From NCBI GenBank assembly GCA_024227995.1, contig CP100465.1, positions 2,418,001 through 2,482,000 of the forward strand: DNA of 64,000 nucleotides, read 5' to 3'. Below the pieces are notes generated by a model. It saw only the letters and a program-made list of their open reading frames with translations, did not search any database and was not told where the DNA came from. The number at the start of each line of letters is the position of its first letter. The stretch's first letter is position 1. The DNA comes from Halomicrococcus gelatinilyticus (lineage in GTDB: Archaea > Halobacteriota > Halobacteria > Halobacteriales > Haladaptataceae). The position numbers were made by a program, and so were the translations under genes. Positions 43,141 to 51,941 of this stretch are shown here, piece after piece.

Positions 43141-44253
43141 TCAGGACTGCTCGAACGCGGAGAACAGCGCCTTCCGCGTGCTGGCGTCGATGAGCGAGTC
43201 GAGGGTCCGCTCGTGCTCGCCCTCGACGCGGGCGAAGATACCCAGCGGCACCCGCGCCGTCGCGGCGTCGGCGTTTCCGCCCGTCGTCTCGCTGGCGTCG
43301 AACGCCTCGTCCAGGATGTCGACCGCGTTCACCCGGACGTCCTCCGCGCGGCAGGAGACGACGATGGTCTCCTCGTGGATGCCGAACACGGCCGCCGTCG
43401 AGACGCCCTCCAGTCGCAGCAGCGAGTCCGAGGCCTCCTCCAGGGCGCTGACCGAGGGAACGGCGCCCACGTTCGTCACCGCCAGGCTGGCCCGTCGCTC
43501 GCGGTTGGCGATGGCGTCGCCGAGCACGTCGAAGGTGTCGCCGCTGACGCCCGGCGAGCGGAGGTCCTCGATGCGGCCCAGGTCGGCGTACGTGTGGAGG
43601 AAGCCGGCGGCGTCGTAGTCGTTGGTTCCGCTCGCGCGCCGGAACTCACGGGTGCCCGCCCGGATGCCGTACAGCAACGCGGTGGCGACGCGCTGGTCGG
43701 GGACGAGGCCGGACTCCCGGACCAGTTCGGTCACCGTCGTCGAGGTGGAACCGTCGTCGGCCCGGGTGATGGTGAGGATGTTCTCCTCCGCCGTCGGTCG
43801 GTGGCGGATGACGGCGACGACCGGGGGGTTGTTCGACAGCCGCGGCACTGCACCCCCGCCGCCGACCGCGACGGCGGCGTCGCAGTCGACACCTTCCGTG
43901 CCGTCGTCGATGACGGTCAGGTCGACGTCGAAGATGTTGCAGAACGCCTTGCCGTCCTCCTCGGTCACTTCGCCCTCCGCGAGGACGCGGGCGGCGACGC
44001 CCCACTCCTTGCAGAGCGCCTGGAGGCCGACGGCCGCCGCGAGCGCGTCGATGCTCGCCCCCTCGGGGACGACGAGGGCGACGCGGTTCTGTCCCGCGAC
44101 GGTGTTCTGGAGCGACACGACCGGTGACGTTTCCTCCGTCGTGTCAGTTCGGCGTGACCTGGCGGCGTACAGGACGACCCCGCTAGAGAGGAGGAGAACG
44201 GTTGCCGTGATAACGACAGTCGCAGTGTTCTCGACGGCGAGACCAACGGCCAT
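43141..44253 (-). CDS. membrane-anchored DHH/DHHA1-fold protein with degenerate active site
   Basis: A 370-residue protein with one N-terminal transmembrane helix (ATVVITATVLLLSSGVVLYA) followed by a DHH-phosphoesterase-type domain and a DHHA1 domain. The fold is recognisable (PEGASIDALAAAVGLQAL, VIDDGTEGVDCDAAVAVGGG, VATALLYGIRAGTREF, GGNADAATARVPLG). However, the metal-binding positions are altered: the usual DHH is RHR in VVAVIRHRP, the usual TDT-type Asp is missing in GIRAGTREF, and the GGGH of DHHA1 is GGNA. It may bind nucleotide without cutting it. The gene is monocistronic. Confidence 0.78.
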   Translation of the reverse strand: MAVGLAVENTATVVITATVLLLSSGVVLYAARSRRTDTTEETSPVVSLQNTVAGQNRVALVVPEGASIDALAAAVGLQALCKEWGVAARVLAEGEVTEEDGKAFCNIFDVDLTVIDDGTEGVDCDAAVAVGGGGAVPRLSNNPPVVAVIRHRPTAEENILTITRADDGSTSTTVTELVRESGLVPDQRVATALLYGIRAGTREFRRASGTNDYDAAGFLHTYADLGRIEDLRSPGVSGDTFDVLGDAIANRERRASLAVTNVGAVPSVSALEEASDSLLRLEGVSTAAVFGIHEETIVVSCRAEDVRVNAVDILDEAFDASETTGGNADAATARVPLGIFARVEGEHERTLDSLIDASTRKALFSAFEQS

Positions 44254-44377
44254 TGGTATCGGTTACCCAACCCCTGGGACAAATACTTTCCGGGACCTGT
44301 GCGAGAAAATGGGATGCTTCGGAAAATGAACTGTTCGCGGAACGGTGCCTCGGTCGAGGGGTTGCGACCGTCGCCGG

Positions 44378-44911
44378 TCAGGCGAACTTTTCGTCGTAGA
44401 GGTCCTGTGCGTGCTCGATGGCGTCCATCGCGGCCTGCTTGTCCTCCCAGCCCAGCGTCTCGACTTCCTTGCCCTTCTCGAGGTTCTTGTAGGTCTCGAA
44501 GAACTCGTCGATCTCGTCGAGCTGCTGCTGGGGGATGTCGTCGAGGTCCTGGATGTGGTCGAAGCGCGGGTCCTCGGTCGGGACGGCGATGACCTTGTCG
44601 TCCTGCTCGCCGTCGTCGTCCATCTTCATGAGCGCGACCGGACGGGCCTCGATGACGCAGCCGGGGAACGTCTGGTCCTCGACGAGGACGAGCACGTCGA
44701 AGGGGTCCTCGTCGTCGTAGTAGGACTGCGGGATGAACCCGTAGTCGCTGGGGTAGTGAACGTTGCTGTGGAGGACGCGGTCGAGCACGACGCCGGGGAC
44801 GTCCTTGTCGTACTCGTACTTGTTCCGCTCGCCTTTGAGACACTCGACGACGGCGTAGATCTCTTCGGGCGGATTCGGACCGGTCTCGAGGTCTTCCCAG
44901 AGATTGGTCAT
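44378..44911 (-). CDS. ppa: inorganic pyrophosphatase (soluble, family I)
   Basis: A 177-residue family I pyrophosphatase that hydrolyses pyrophosphate from biosynthesis. YAVVECLKGERNKYEYDKD, the metal-binding YPSDYGFIPQSYYDDEDPFD and VLVEDQTFPGCVIEARPVAL with DDKVIAVPTEDPRF are the conserved segments. It diverges from rosR, 200 nt away; the same neighbours (ipp, rosR, rnhA, tfb) are found in Halobacterium. Confidence 0.95.
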   Translation of the reverse strand: MTNLWEDLETGPNPPEEIYAVVECLKGERNKYEYDKDVPGVVLDRVLHSNVHYPSDYGFIPQSYYDDEDPFDVLVLVEDQTFPGCVIEARPVALMKMDDDGEQDDKVIAVPTEDPRFDHIQDLDDIPQQQLDEIDEFFETYKNLEKGKEVETLGWEDKQAAMDAIEHAQDLYDEKFA

Positions 44912-45072
44912 GGGTCAGTTTCGACTCCACGGGAAGACCAAAAAGTCCTTTCGGCATGGATTCAAAGGTACCAGATGCACGACCGCCCCGGAACACGCCT
45001 CCGTGCCCGCGGCGGGTTCGAACACTAAAACCGAGTGATAGCGGAGAGAAACACCAAGAAACTTGAGAAGGG

Positions 45073-45079
45073 TTAAATA
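45073..45079 (+). promoter_or_regulatory. TATA box of rosR
   Basis: The sequence ttaaata within gggttaaatatccc lies about 36 nt upstream of ATG 45112, predicting a leader of about 10 nt. The GGG/CCC flanks make the element partly palindromic. Confidence 0.55.
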
Positions 45080-45111
45080 TCCCGGTTACATATTGAGTCC
45101 TGTCAAAGCCA

Positions 45112-45462
45112 ATGTCAGAGGCACAAACACTGAGTGAGACGAGTACAGCACGCGACCTCACTGCGTTCCAGCGGAATATCCTGATGGTGCTCACCGAGGA
45201 GTCTATGTACGGTCTCGCCATCAAGCGTGAGCTGGAGGACTACTACGACGAGGAAGTGAACCACGGTCGTCTCTACCCCAATCTGGACACGCTCGTCGAG
45301 CGTGACCTGGTCGGGAAGAGCGAACTGGACAAGCGTACCAACGAGTACGCGCTCACGGAGAAGGGCCTCGAAGCCGTCAAGGACCAGCTCAGCTGGTCGC
45401 TGTCGAAGTTCGTCACGAGCGAGGAGCGCGCGGAGCAGGTCCGCACGCTCATCGAGGAGTAG
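45112..45462 (+). CDS. rosR: PadR-like winged-helix regulator, RosR orthologue
   Basis: A 116-residue winged-helix protein. LTAFQRNILMVLTEESMYGL followed by AIKRELEDYYDEEVNHGRLY and PNLDTLVERDLVGKSELDKR is the PadR DNA-binding core, and TNEYALTEKGLEAVKDQ is the wing. The sequence and its setting (ppa on one side, DUF7108, rnhA and tfb on the other) match RosR of Halobacterium, known to control the reactive-oxygen response. Its last 14 nt overlap the end of the convergent DUF7108 gene. Confidence 0.87.
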   Translation: MSEAQTLSETSTARDLTAFQRNILMVLTEESMYGLAIKRELEDYYDEEVNHGRLYPNLDTLVERDLVGKSELDKRTNEYALTEKGLEAVKDQLSWSLSKFVTSEERAEQVRTLIEE

Positions 45463-45997
45463 CGCCTGCCGACTCGAAGACGAGTTCGACGGACTCGTCG
45501 ACCACCGCCTTCTGTTCGTCCGTCGGCCACGCGTTTCGCGGGAAGTACTCCGTGAGGAACTCCTGGACCTCGGCGTCGGTCGCCGACTCGACCGGCCGCG
45601 CGTAGTGGTTGCTCATGAAGTCGGCGAACGCCGCCGCGTTCGCGCCGTGAACGTCGCCGTGTGCGTCGCCCACGGCCGCGGCGACCGCCCGGTTGTGCTC
45701 GTCGACCTCGTCCCAGTCGTCGGGGTCGCCGGGACCGTCGAGCGGGATCTCCGCCGCCCGGTCGGTGTCGTCGACGCGCTCGACCCGGATGGTCCCGTCC
45801 TCGGTCCACTCTCCTGGGTGGAGGACGAGCACGTCCCGGGTGTCCTCGCTGCGGACGCGCGCGGTGAAGTCGTGCGGGTCGAGCAGCGACTCGCGTTCCG
45901 CCAGGTACGCCTCGCGCTCGTCGTCGTCGGTGGCGTTGCGGGCCAGTCGGGTGAGTCGTTCCGCCTCCTCGACGGTGTCGTCTGGCAGGTCAGCCAT
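45449..45997 (-). CDS. DUF7108-type protein of the rnhA operon
   Basis: A 182-residue soluble acidic protein, the second gene after rnhA, with an 8-nt overlap. The N-terminal helix (DTVEEAERLTRLARNATDDD and EREAYLAERESLLDPHDF) is followed by a DVLVLHPGEWTEDGTI beta section and a C-terminal part ending EYFPRNAWPTDEQKAVVDES. Proteins of this type are found next to rnhA in haloarchaea. No catalytic motif is visible. Confidence 0.8.
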   Translation of the reverse strand: MADLPDDTVEEAERLTRLARNATDDDEREAYLAERESLLDPHDFTARVRSEDTRDVLVLHPGEWTEDGTIRVERVDDTDRAAEIPLDGPGDPDDWDEVDEHNRAVAAAVGDAHGDVHGANAAAFADFMSNHYARPVESATDAEVQEFLTEYFPRNAWPTDEQKAVVDESVELVFESAGATPR

Positions 45998-46583
45998 CGT
46001 CCAGAGCCTCGTTCGCTAGTTCGTCGGCGCGCTCGTTTACCTCTCGCGGTACGTGGTCGATGGACCACTCGTCGAACGCGTCGAGCAGTTCCCGGACCCG
46101 GATCCGGTGTTCGCGCAGGTCGGGGTCGTTGGCGTTCCACGCTCCCGTCACCTGCTTGACGATGAGCTGGGAGTCGCCTTTCACCTCGACGGTGTCGAAG
46201 CCGTAGTCGCGGGCGGCCTCCAGCGCCCGGGTCAGCGCCGCGTACTCCGCCTGGTTGTTGGTCGCGCGACCGATGCGCTCGCCGCCCTCGGCGGCGATGC
46301 CGTCGCTGGTGACGATGACCCAGCCGACGGCGGCCGGTCCGGGGTTGCCGCGGCTCGCGCCGTCGAAGTAGGCGTAGGCGTGTCCGCCCTCGTCCCGCAG
46401 GACGGCTTCGATGTCCTGTGGCTGTTTGCCCTGGACGACGACCTTGTCGTCGTAGGCGACCGCGACGGCGTCGCCGCGCTCGGCGCGCCAGCGCTCGTGC
46501 TCGCTGCTCCCCTCTGTGATGGTCGCGCCAGCGTCGGCGAGTCGCTCGCGCGCGTCGTCCACGTCGCACTCGATGACCGGCAT
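45990..46583 (-). CDS. rnhA: ribonuclease HI
   Basis: A 197-residue enzyme that cleaves RNA in RNA-DNA hybrids. The catalytic acidic residues appear in AYFDGASRGNPGPAAVGWVI, EYAALTRALEAARDYG, VKGDSQLIVKQVTGAW and NERADELANEAL. The N-terminal 65 residues are an extra domain (VIECDVDDARERLADAGATI and continuing), as in the Halobacterium type 1 RNase H. It is transcribed away from tfb and followed by the DUF7108 gene. Confidence 0.93.
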   Translation of the reverse strand: MPVIECDVDDARERLADAGATITEGSSEHERWRAERGDAVAVAYDDKVVVQGKQPQDIEAVLRDEGGHAYAYFDGASRGNPGPAAVGWVIVTSDGIAAEGGERIGRATNNQAEYAALTRALEAARDYGFDTVEVKGDSQLIVKQVTGAWNANDPDLREHRIRVRELLDAFDEWSIDHVPREVNERADELANEALDDG

Positions 46584-46696
46584 CTACCGGGCTTCGGCCG
46601 TGGCGGAGTATACGTGTTCCGATGGCACGTCCGGCCCGTCGGGCCGTGGGGCCGTTTCTCGCGGGCCGTGTTAGAACGTGGCGCTATCGACCGAGG

Positions 46697-46703
46697 GTTT
46701 AAG
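46697..46703 (+). promoter_or_regulatory. TATA box of tfb
   Basis: gtttaag centres about 33 nt upstream of ATG 46733 and would give a leader of about 7 nt. A second, stronger-looking element (ctataaaag, 46720-46728) ends only 4 nt before the start codon, too close to serve this ATG. Confidence 0.5.
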
Positions 46704-46732
46704 TGCGTGGGTGATACTACTATAAAAGTGCG

Positions 46733-47698
46733 ATGACACGGTCCACTCGCCAGCGGGAGCGCCAACTCGAAGGGGAGCAAACGGCGGACGAAAAAGAGGG
46801 AGAGCGGGCTTGTCCCGAGTGTGGGTCCGACAATCTCGTCAAGAGTTCTGATCGCGCGGAGCTTGTCTGTGACGACTGCGGCCTGGTCGTGGAGGAAGAA
46901 CAGATCGACCCCGGGCCCGAGTGGCGCGCGTTCAACCACCAGGAGCGCCAGCAGAAGTCCCGGGTCGGCGCACCGACGACCCAGACGATGCACGACAAGG
47001 GACTGACGACCACCATCGACTGGAAGGACAAGGACGCGTACGGTCGGTCGATCTCGTCGAAGAAGCGTAGCCAGATGCATCGGCTGCGGAAGTGGCAGGA
47101 ACGGATACGAACGAAGGACGCGGGCGAACGGAACCTGCAGTTCGCACTGAGCGAGATCGACCGGATGGCCTCTGCGCTCGGCGTCCCGCGGTCGGTACGC
47201 GAGGTCGCCTCCGTCATCTACCGGCGTGCCCTGAAGGAGGACCTCATCCGGGGGCGCTCCATCGAGGGCGTCGCCACGAGCGCCCTCTACGCGGCCTGCC
47301 GGAAGGAGGGCATCCCCCGAAGTCTGGAGGAGATCTCGGAGGTGTCCCGGGTCGAGCGGAAGGAGATCGGGCGAACCTATCGCTACATCTCCCAGGAACT
47401 CGGTCTGGAGATGAAACCGGTCGATCCGAAGAAGTACGTTCCGCGGTTCTGTTCTGAACTCGAACTCAGCGAAGAGGTGCAGTCGAAGGCCAACGACATC
47501 ATCGAGACGACGGCCGAGGAAGGGTTGCTGTCGGGCAAGTCGCCGACGGGGTACGCGGCCGCCGCCATCTACGCGGCGTCGCTGCTCTGCAACGAGAAGA
47601 AGACCCAGCGCGAGGTCGCCGACGTCGCCCAGGTCACCGAGGTCACCATCCGCAACCGCTACCAGGAACAGATCGAAGCGATGGGTATCCACAGCTAA
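46733..47698 (+). CDS. tfb: transcription initiation factor TFB (TFIIB homologue)
   Basis: A 321-residue general transcription factor. The N-terminal zinc ribbon has CPEC (Cys27, Cys30) and CDDC (Cys46, Cys49). The B-finger/linker reads [20 protein letters not shown]. Two cyclin-like repeats follow, with AISEIDRMA-like and [20 protein letters not shown] in the first and [19 protein letters not shown] with [18 protein letters not shown] in the second. Haloarchaea encode several TFBs; this one has the same neighbours as tfbG of Halobacterium. Confidence 0.95.
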   Translation: MTRSTRQRERQLEGEQTADEKEGERACPECGSDNLVKSSDRAELVCDDCGLVVEEEQIDPGPEWRAFNHQERQQKSRVGAPTTQTMHDKGLTTTIDWKDKDAYGRSISSKKRSQMHRLRKWQERIRTKDAGERNLQFALSEIDRMASALGVPRSVREVASVIYRRALKEDLIRGRSIEGVATSALYAACRKEGIPRSLEEISEVSRVERKEIGRTYRYISQELGLEMKPVDPKKYVPRFCSELELSEEVQSKANDIIETTAEEGLLSGKSPTGYAAAAIYAASLLCNEKKTQREVADVAQVTEVTIRNRYQEQIEAMGIHS

Positions 47699-47865
47699 CC
47701 CGTCCGTTCTCGTTCTCGAACGCCGGACGCGAACGGCGAGTGGCGTCCGGAAAACTCAGACCGCTCCGTATCGGCGACGAGTAGCGACCGCCGTCTCATC
47801 CGCTGGACGTGTCGCCCGTCGCGAGTGACGACGGCGGTCGAGAACGGACGGTGGTCCGCGAGTCC

Positions 47866-48597
47866 TCAGTACGGCTCCAGCTCGGAGAGGTCCACCGTCT
47901 CGTCGCCGGAGAGGATCTGTACGTCCGCGTCGCTACCGGTGGCCTCGACCTCGCGCTCGAAGTCCTCCGGGTCCTGCTCGATCGGCGGGAACGTGTCGTA
48001 GTGCATCGGGAACGCGACGTCAGCGTCCACCCAGTCGACGGCGACGGCAGCCTGCATCGGTCCCATCGTGAAGTGGTCGCCGATGGGAACCGCGACTGCG
48101 TCGGGTTCGAGGTACGGGCCGATCACCTCGCGCATCTCCGTCATCAGTTGCGTGTCGCCAGCGTGGTAGAACGTCTGGCTCTCCTCGTCGCTGACCTGCG
48201 TCGGCATCGCGTCGCTGACGACGAAGCCGGCGGGCATCCCGGCGTACGCCTCGTAGCCCGTCTCGATGCCGCTGGAGTGGTCGGCGCGGTGCATCGTGAC
48301 GAAGGCGTCGCCGCACTCGACGGTGCCGCCGAGGTTCATGCCGACGGTGTCGTCGACGCCGTACTCGTCGGCGACGTACCCCGCCAGTTCCGGCATGGCC
48401 ACCACCGTGCTGTCGGCGAACTCGCCGACGTGTGCGATGTGGTCGGCGTGCCCGTGCGTCAGGAGGACGTAGTCCGGGTCGTCGACGTCCGCCGGGTCGA
48501 GGTCCGTGTGGGGGTTGTCGAAGAACGGGTCGATGAGGAGGCTGGTGTCGTCGACCGTTACGTGCCACGTCGAGTGTCCGTGCCAGGTGAGTTCCAT
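47866..48597 (-). CDS. UPF0173-type metal-dependent hydrolase (metallo-beta-lactamase fold)
   Basis: A 243-residue metallo-beta-lactamase-fold protein of the UlaG/UPF0173 kind. It opens [20 protein letters not shown], has the metal motif [14 protein letters not shown], then the His in [12 protein letters not shown], the Asp/His in [16 protein letters not shown] and [10 protein letters not shown], and a late His in [13 protein letters not shown]. The physiological substrate is unknown. ATG 48597 begins the fold. The 167-nt gap towards tfb holds no visible gene. Confidence 0.88.
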   Translation of the reverse strand: MELTWHGHSTWHVTVDDTSLLIDPFFDNPHTDLDPADVDDPDYVLLTHGHADHIAHVGEFADSTVVAMPELAGYVADEYGVDDTVGMNLGGTVECGDAFVTMHRADHSSGIETGYEAYAGMPAGFVVSDAMPTQVSDEESQTFYHAGDTQLMTEMREVIGPYLEPDAVAVPIGDHFTMGPMQAAVAVDWVDADVAFPMHYDTFPPIEQDPEDFEREVEATGSDADVQILSGDETVDLSELEPY

Positions 48598-48721
48598 GGG
48601 TACGTCTCCAGGTTCTTCCCGCGCTCCCATAAATGATGGCGGCCGCAGGGCTCGCTACCGTCGACGCCGTCCGTTTTCCGCCAACCGAACCGTTTAGAGG
48701 CGGCGGGCTAACCACCTCCGT

Positions 48722-49453
48722 ATGCGACGAGTACGATTCCGCGACCCCGCAGGCTCCGTGCGGACCGGCGAGTGGACCGACGCTGGCATCGCCTTCGGCG
48801 GCGAGACGTACGACCCCGAAGCAGTCGACGTCCTCGCGCCGTCCGACCCCTCGAAGATCGTCTGCGTCGGCCTCAACTACGCCGACCACGCCGCCGAACG
48901 GAACAAGGACGTCCCGGACCGGCCGCTGCTGTTCCTCAAGCCGCCGAACACCGTCTCGGCCCACCGGTCTACGGTCACGCTTCCCGCCGGGAAGGAGCGC
49001 ATCGACCACGAGGCCGAACTGGCCGTCGTCGTCGGCGAACAGTGCCGGAACCTCGACGCCGCGGACGCGATGGACGCCGTCGCCGGGTTCACCTGTGCGA
49101 ACGACCTCTCGAACCGCGACGACCAGGACCGCGAGCAGAACTGGGTCCGCGGCAAGGCGTTCGACAACTCCTGCCCGCTCGGGCCCGTGCTGGCGACCCC
49201 CGACGAGGTGCCCGACGACGCCGCCGTCCGCCTGCGCGTCAACGGCGACGTCCGCCAGAAGTCCTCCCGCGACGAGTTCATCTTCTCGGTGCCGGAACTG
49301 CTCGAAGAGATAACGGCCTACCTCACCCTCGAACCGGGCGACGTCGTCCTGACCGGTACGCCGTCAGGCGTCGGCCCGCTCGACGACGGGGACAGCGTGG
49401 CGGTCGAGGTCGAGGGCGTCGGCACGCTCACCCACGACGTCCGGATTCCGTAG
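48722..49453 (+). CDS. fumarylacetoacetate hydrolase family protein
   Basis: A 243-residue FAH-superfamily enzyme. IVCVGLNYADHAAERNKDVP and LFLKPPNTVSAHRSTVTLP form the start of the domain, DHEAELAVVVGEQCRNLD supplies metal-binding Glu residues, and GFTCANDLSNRDDQDREQNW with GKAFDNSCPLGPVLATPDEV follow. The end reads EPGDVVLTGTPSGVGPLDDG. Relatives hydrolyse acylpyruvates or act as isomerases/decarboxylases in aromatic degradation; the substrate here is not clear. It is monocistronic. Confidence 0.9.
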   Translation: MRRVRFRDPAGSVRTGEWTDAGIAFGGETYDPEAVDVLAPSDPSKIVCVGLNYADHAAERNKDVPDRPLLFLKPPNTVSAHRSTVTLPAGKERIDHEAELAVVVGEQCRNLDAADAMDAVAGFTCANDLSNRDDQDREQNWVRGKAFDNSCPLGPVLATPDEVPDDAAVRLRVNGDVRQKSSRDEFIFSVPELLEEITAYLTLEPGDVVLTGTPSGVGPLDDGDSVAVEVEGVGTLTHDVRIP

Positions 49454-49462
49454 TCGAGAGGA

Positions 49463-49993
49463 TCAGACGGTCTCGGGCGTCTCGTGGAACTCCAGTTCGA
49501 CCTCGCGCGGTTCCCCCTCCAGGTCGGCGACGATGCGCTGGACGACGCGCTCGGCCTCGTCTAGCACCAGTGGTCGAACCCTGCCGACGACCCAGCCGAG
49601 CGAGACGAACGCCGGCAGGTCGAGCATCCCCGAGTCGGCCGTCGACGCGTCGAACTCGATGAGGAGGTAGATGCGGGACGCCGTCTCGTGACCGTCGGGG
49701 GCCTCGTCCGGCACGTGCTCCACGTACCAGTGGCCGTGAGCGTGGAGGTCCTTGACGACCTCCCAGTCGATGCGGTGGGGCGGTTCGAGGTTCGTCACCT
49801 TCGACCGGACGGTGTAGTTGAGTTTCCACCACCGGAGGTGGATGTCGTACTCCGTCCCCGGGCCGCCGTCGCCCTGCCGTGTCACGCCGGCGAGATGCTT
49901 CGAGTAGTTCGCGTACCCCGGGAAGTCGATGAGGAACTCGTAGGCCTCCTCCGGCGGCACGTAGACGACGGTGCTGAGTTCGACGTTGTCCAC
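49463..49993 (-). CDS. SRPBCC (coenzyme Q-binding/polyketide cyclase type) protein
   Basis: A 176-residue protein. STVVYVPPEEAYEFLIDFPG with YANYSKHLAGVTRQGDG gives the start of the COQ10/START-type SRPBCC fold, and YTVRSKVTNLEPPHRIDWEV continues it. The closing long helix is LVLDEAERVVQRIVADLEGE. GTG 49993 is chosen: a TATA-like cttatttt on the minus strand at about 50018-50026 puts the transcript start at that codon, although the frame is open further upstream. It is divergent from the flavoprotein gene and converges on the FAH gene. Confidence 0.8.
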   Translation of the reverse strand: MDNVELSTVVYVPPEEAYEFLIDFPGYANYSKHLAGVTRQGDGGPGTEYDIHLRWWKLNYTVRSKVTNLEPPHRIDWEVVKDLHAHGHWYVEHVPDEAPDGHETASRIYLLIEFDASTADSGMLDLPAFVSLGWVVGRVRPLVLDEAERVVQRIVADLEGEPREVELEFHETPETV

Positions 49994-50099
49994 GGTATTC
50001 AGTAGCGAGCGTCCGAAAATAAGTGTTCTGGCGTCCGGACCGCCACCGTCCCCGGAACGAATCGAGCAGTTTGTACCCCTCCGCCGACTACCAGACTCC

Positions 50100-50882
50100 A
50101 TGACCGAAGCAGACGACGCAGGCGACGCCGGTCCGTCGAACGAGCGACGGTGGTCCGGCGACGTGGTGGTCGTCGGCGGCGGCGTCGCGGGCCTCTCGAC
50201 GGCGCTGTTCACCGCCCGCGCCGACCTCGACACGCTCGTCCTCCAGGACGGCGTCTCCATCCTCCAGCGCAACGCCATCCTCGAGAACTTCCCGGGCTTC
50301 CCGGCTGGTATCGACCCGCGGCTGTTCTGTCTCATGCTCGAGGAGCAGGTCGAACGCGCCGGGTGCGGCCACCGTGAGTCGCGCGCGCTGGCCGTCACCC
50401 GGACCGACGACGGCTTCGCCGTCGAGACCGACGACGGCACCGTCGAGGCGACCCGCGTCGTCGCCGCCTCGTGGTCCGACACCGACTACCTCGACCCGCT
50501 CGACGTCGACCTCGTGGATTCCGGGAGTAAACGGTACGTTCCCGTCGACGACGCCGGGCGAACCGGGGTCGACGGGCTGTACGCTGCCGGACGCCTCGCC
50601 GAACGGTACCACCAGGCCATCGTCGCCGCCGGTCACGGCTCGCAGGTCGGCATCACCGTCGTCGAGGACGCCGACCCCGACTTCTACCACGACTGGGTGA
50701 CGCCGGAGGGGTACTTCACCAATCGCGGCCGGGAGGTTCCGAAGGGCTGCGAGGAGATCAGCGAGGAAGAACGACGGCGTCGCGCTCGCCGCGCCCACGA
50801 CCGCCTCGGAACCTACCTCGACGAGTGGGAGGACGAGACGCCCGTTCCGCACCCGAGTTTCGTGGGCGACGTCAAGGAGTAG
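50100..50882 (+). CDS. thioredoxin-reductase-like FAD/NAD(P)-dependent oxidoreductase lacking the CxxC
   Basis: A 260-residue flavoprotein. The dinucleotide motif DVVVVGGGVAGLSTALFTAR lies at about residues 21-40. RNAILENFPGFPAGIDPRLF matches the FAD-contact segment of thioredoxin reductases, and GLYAAGRLAERYHQAIVAAG the second FAD-binding GD-like segment. The redox-active CxxC of true thioredoxin reductase is missing and the NADPH domain is reduced, so the protein is shorter than the usual 300 or more residues. It may be a regulatory or specialised flavoprotein. ATG 50100 is used rather than upstream in-frame starts. Confidence 0.8.
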   Translation: MTEADDAGDAGPSNERRWSGDVVVVGGGVAGLSTALFTARADLDTLVLQDGVSILQRNAILENFPGFPAGIDPRLFCLMLEEQVERAGCGHRESRALAVTRTDDGFAVETDDGTVEATRVVAASWSDTDYLDPLDVDLVDSGSKRYVPVDDAGRTGVDGLYAAGRLAERYHQAIVAAGHGSQVGITVVEDADPDFYHDWVTPEGYFTNRGREVPKGCEEISEEERRRRARRAHDRLGTYLDEWEDETPVPHPSFVGDVKE

Positions 50883-50926
50883 TCGGCAGCGGATTTCGAA
50901 ACGGCGACCGCGACGAGGGACGGCCG

Positions 50927-50966
50927 TTCCACGTTCGGGTTTCGGGTTCCACGTTCGGGTTTCGGG
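50927..50966 (+). repeat. two exact tandem copies of a 20-bp unit
   Basis: The unit ttccacgttcgggtttcggg occurs at 50927-50946 and again at 50947-50966 with no mismatch. It lies in the 90-bp gap between the convergent flavoprotein and moaA genes and is not coding. Confidence 0.85.
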
Positions 50967-50972
50967 TCGCGT

Positions 50973-51941
50973 TCAGGCCTCGGGGACGTCGACGTACTCG
51001 TCGTTGACCTCCCACTCGCCGTCGCCGTTCCGGACCATGTACTCGCCGTAGTAGGGGACGCGGTTGGCGACCGTCTCGCGGAACGTCGCCCTGATCTCCT
51101 CTTTCGTCATCTCGCCCATCGACCGGAGGTCGTCGTTGCGGTTCAGACACCCCTTGAGGTATCCCTCGTGCGTGACGCGCACGCGGTGACAGTTTGCGCA
51201 GAACTCGGGGTTCTCCACGGGGTCGACGATCTCGACCATGCCGCCGTCCACCCAGTAGCGCCGCCGGCCGTGCATCTCCCGTATCTCTATCTCGTCGGCC
51301 TGCTCTTCGAGCCAGTCGTGGACCCGCTCGATGTCGATGGCCCACTCCGGGTTGCCGGTGAGCTCCGGCATGTACTCGATGAGCTGCAGGCGGAGGCCGT
51401 CGTTCTCGGCGACGTGTTCGACCATCTCCGGGACGTACCCGGCCGTCGCCTCGAACACGACCATGTTCAGCTTCACGGGGTCGAGCCCCGCCTCGACCGC
51501 CGCCTTCACCCCGGCGAGCACCTGCTCGTACGCCCCGCTCTCGGTCACCTTCGCGAAGTCGTCCGGGTCCAGCGCGTCCTGCGAGACGTTCACCCGTTCG
51601 AGCCCCGCCTCCCGGAGCGCTTCCGCGCGCCCGGGGAGGAAGGTCCCGTTCGTCGTCAGCGACACCTCCATCTCGTCGGGCGTCCGTCGGATGATCTCCT
51701 CGAGGTCCTCGCGGAGCATCGGCTCGCCGCCCGTGAACTTCACCTTCCCGACGTCGAACTCGCGCGCGATCTCGAGGAACCGGACGACGTCGTCCGCGCT
51801 CATCTCGTCGTCCTGCGGCTCCATCGGGCCGCGCGTGTCCCCCAGTCCCTCGTTGTGACAGTAGACGCAGTCGAAGTTACACCGGTCGGTCAGCGACACG
51901 CGGACCCCGGTGACCTCGCGCCCGAACGAATCTTCGAGCAT
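50973..51941 (-). CDS. moaA: GTP 3',8-cyclase (molybdenum cofactor biosynthesis MoaA)
   Basis: A 322-residue radical SAM enzyme for the first step of molybdopterin synthesis. The radical SAM cluster is CNFDCVYC (Cys21, Cys25, Cys28), followed by [16 protein letters not shown]. The second 4Fe-4S cluster ligands are in [20 protein letters not shown]. Its product could serve the YedY-like molybdoenzyme at 37.3 kb, though the genes are not linked. It is transcribed divergently from apbC, with 172 nt between starts. Confidence 0.94.
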   Translation of the reverse strand: MLEDSFGREVTGVRVSLTDRCNFDCVYCHNEGLGDTRGPMEPQDDEMSADDVVRFLEIAREFDVGKVKFTGGEPMLREDLEEIIRRTPDEMEVSLTTNGTFLPGRAEALREAGLERVNVSQDALDPDDFAKVTESGAYEQVLAGVKAAVEAGLDPVKLNMVVFEATAGYVPEMVEHVAENDGLRLQLIEYMPELTGNPEWAIDIERVHDWLEEQADEIEIREMHGRRRYWVDGGMVEIVDPVENPEFCANCHRVRVTHEGYLKGCLNRNDDLRSMGEMTKEEIRATFRETVANRVPYYGEYMVRNGDGEWEVNDEYVDVPEA

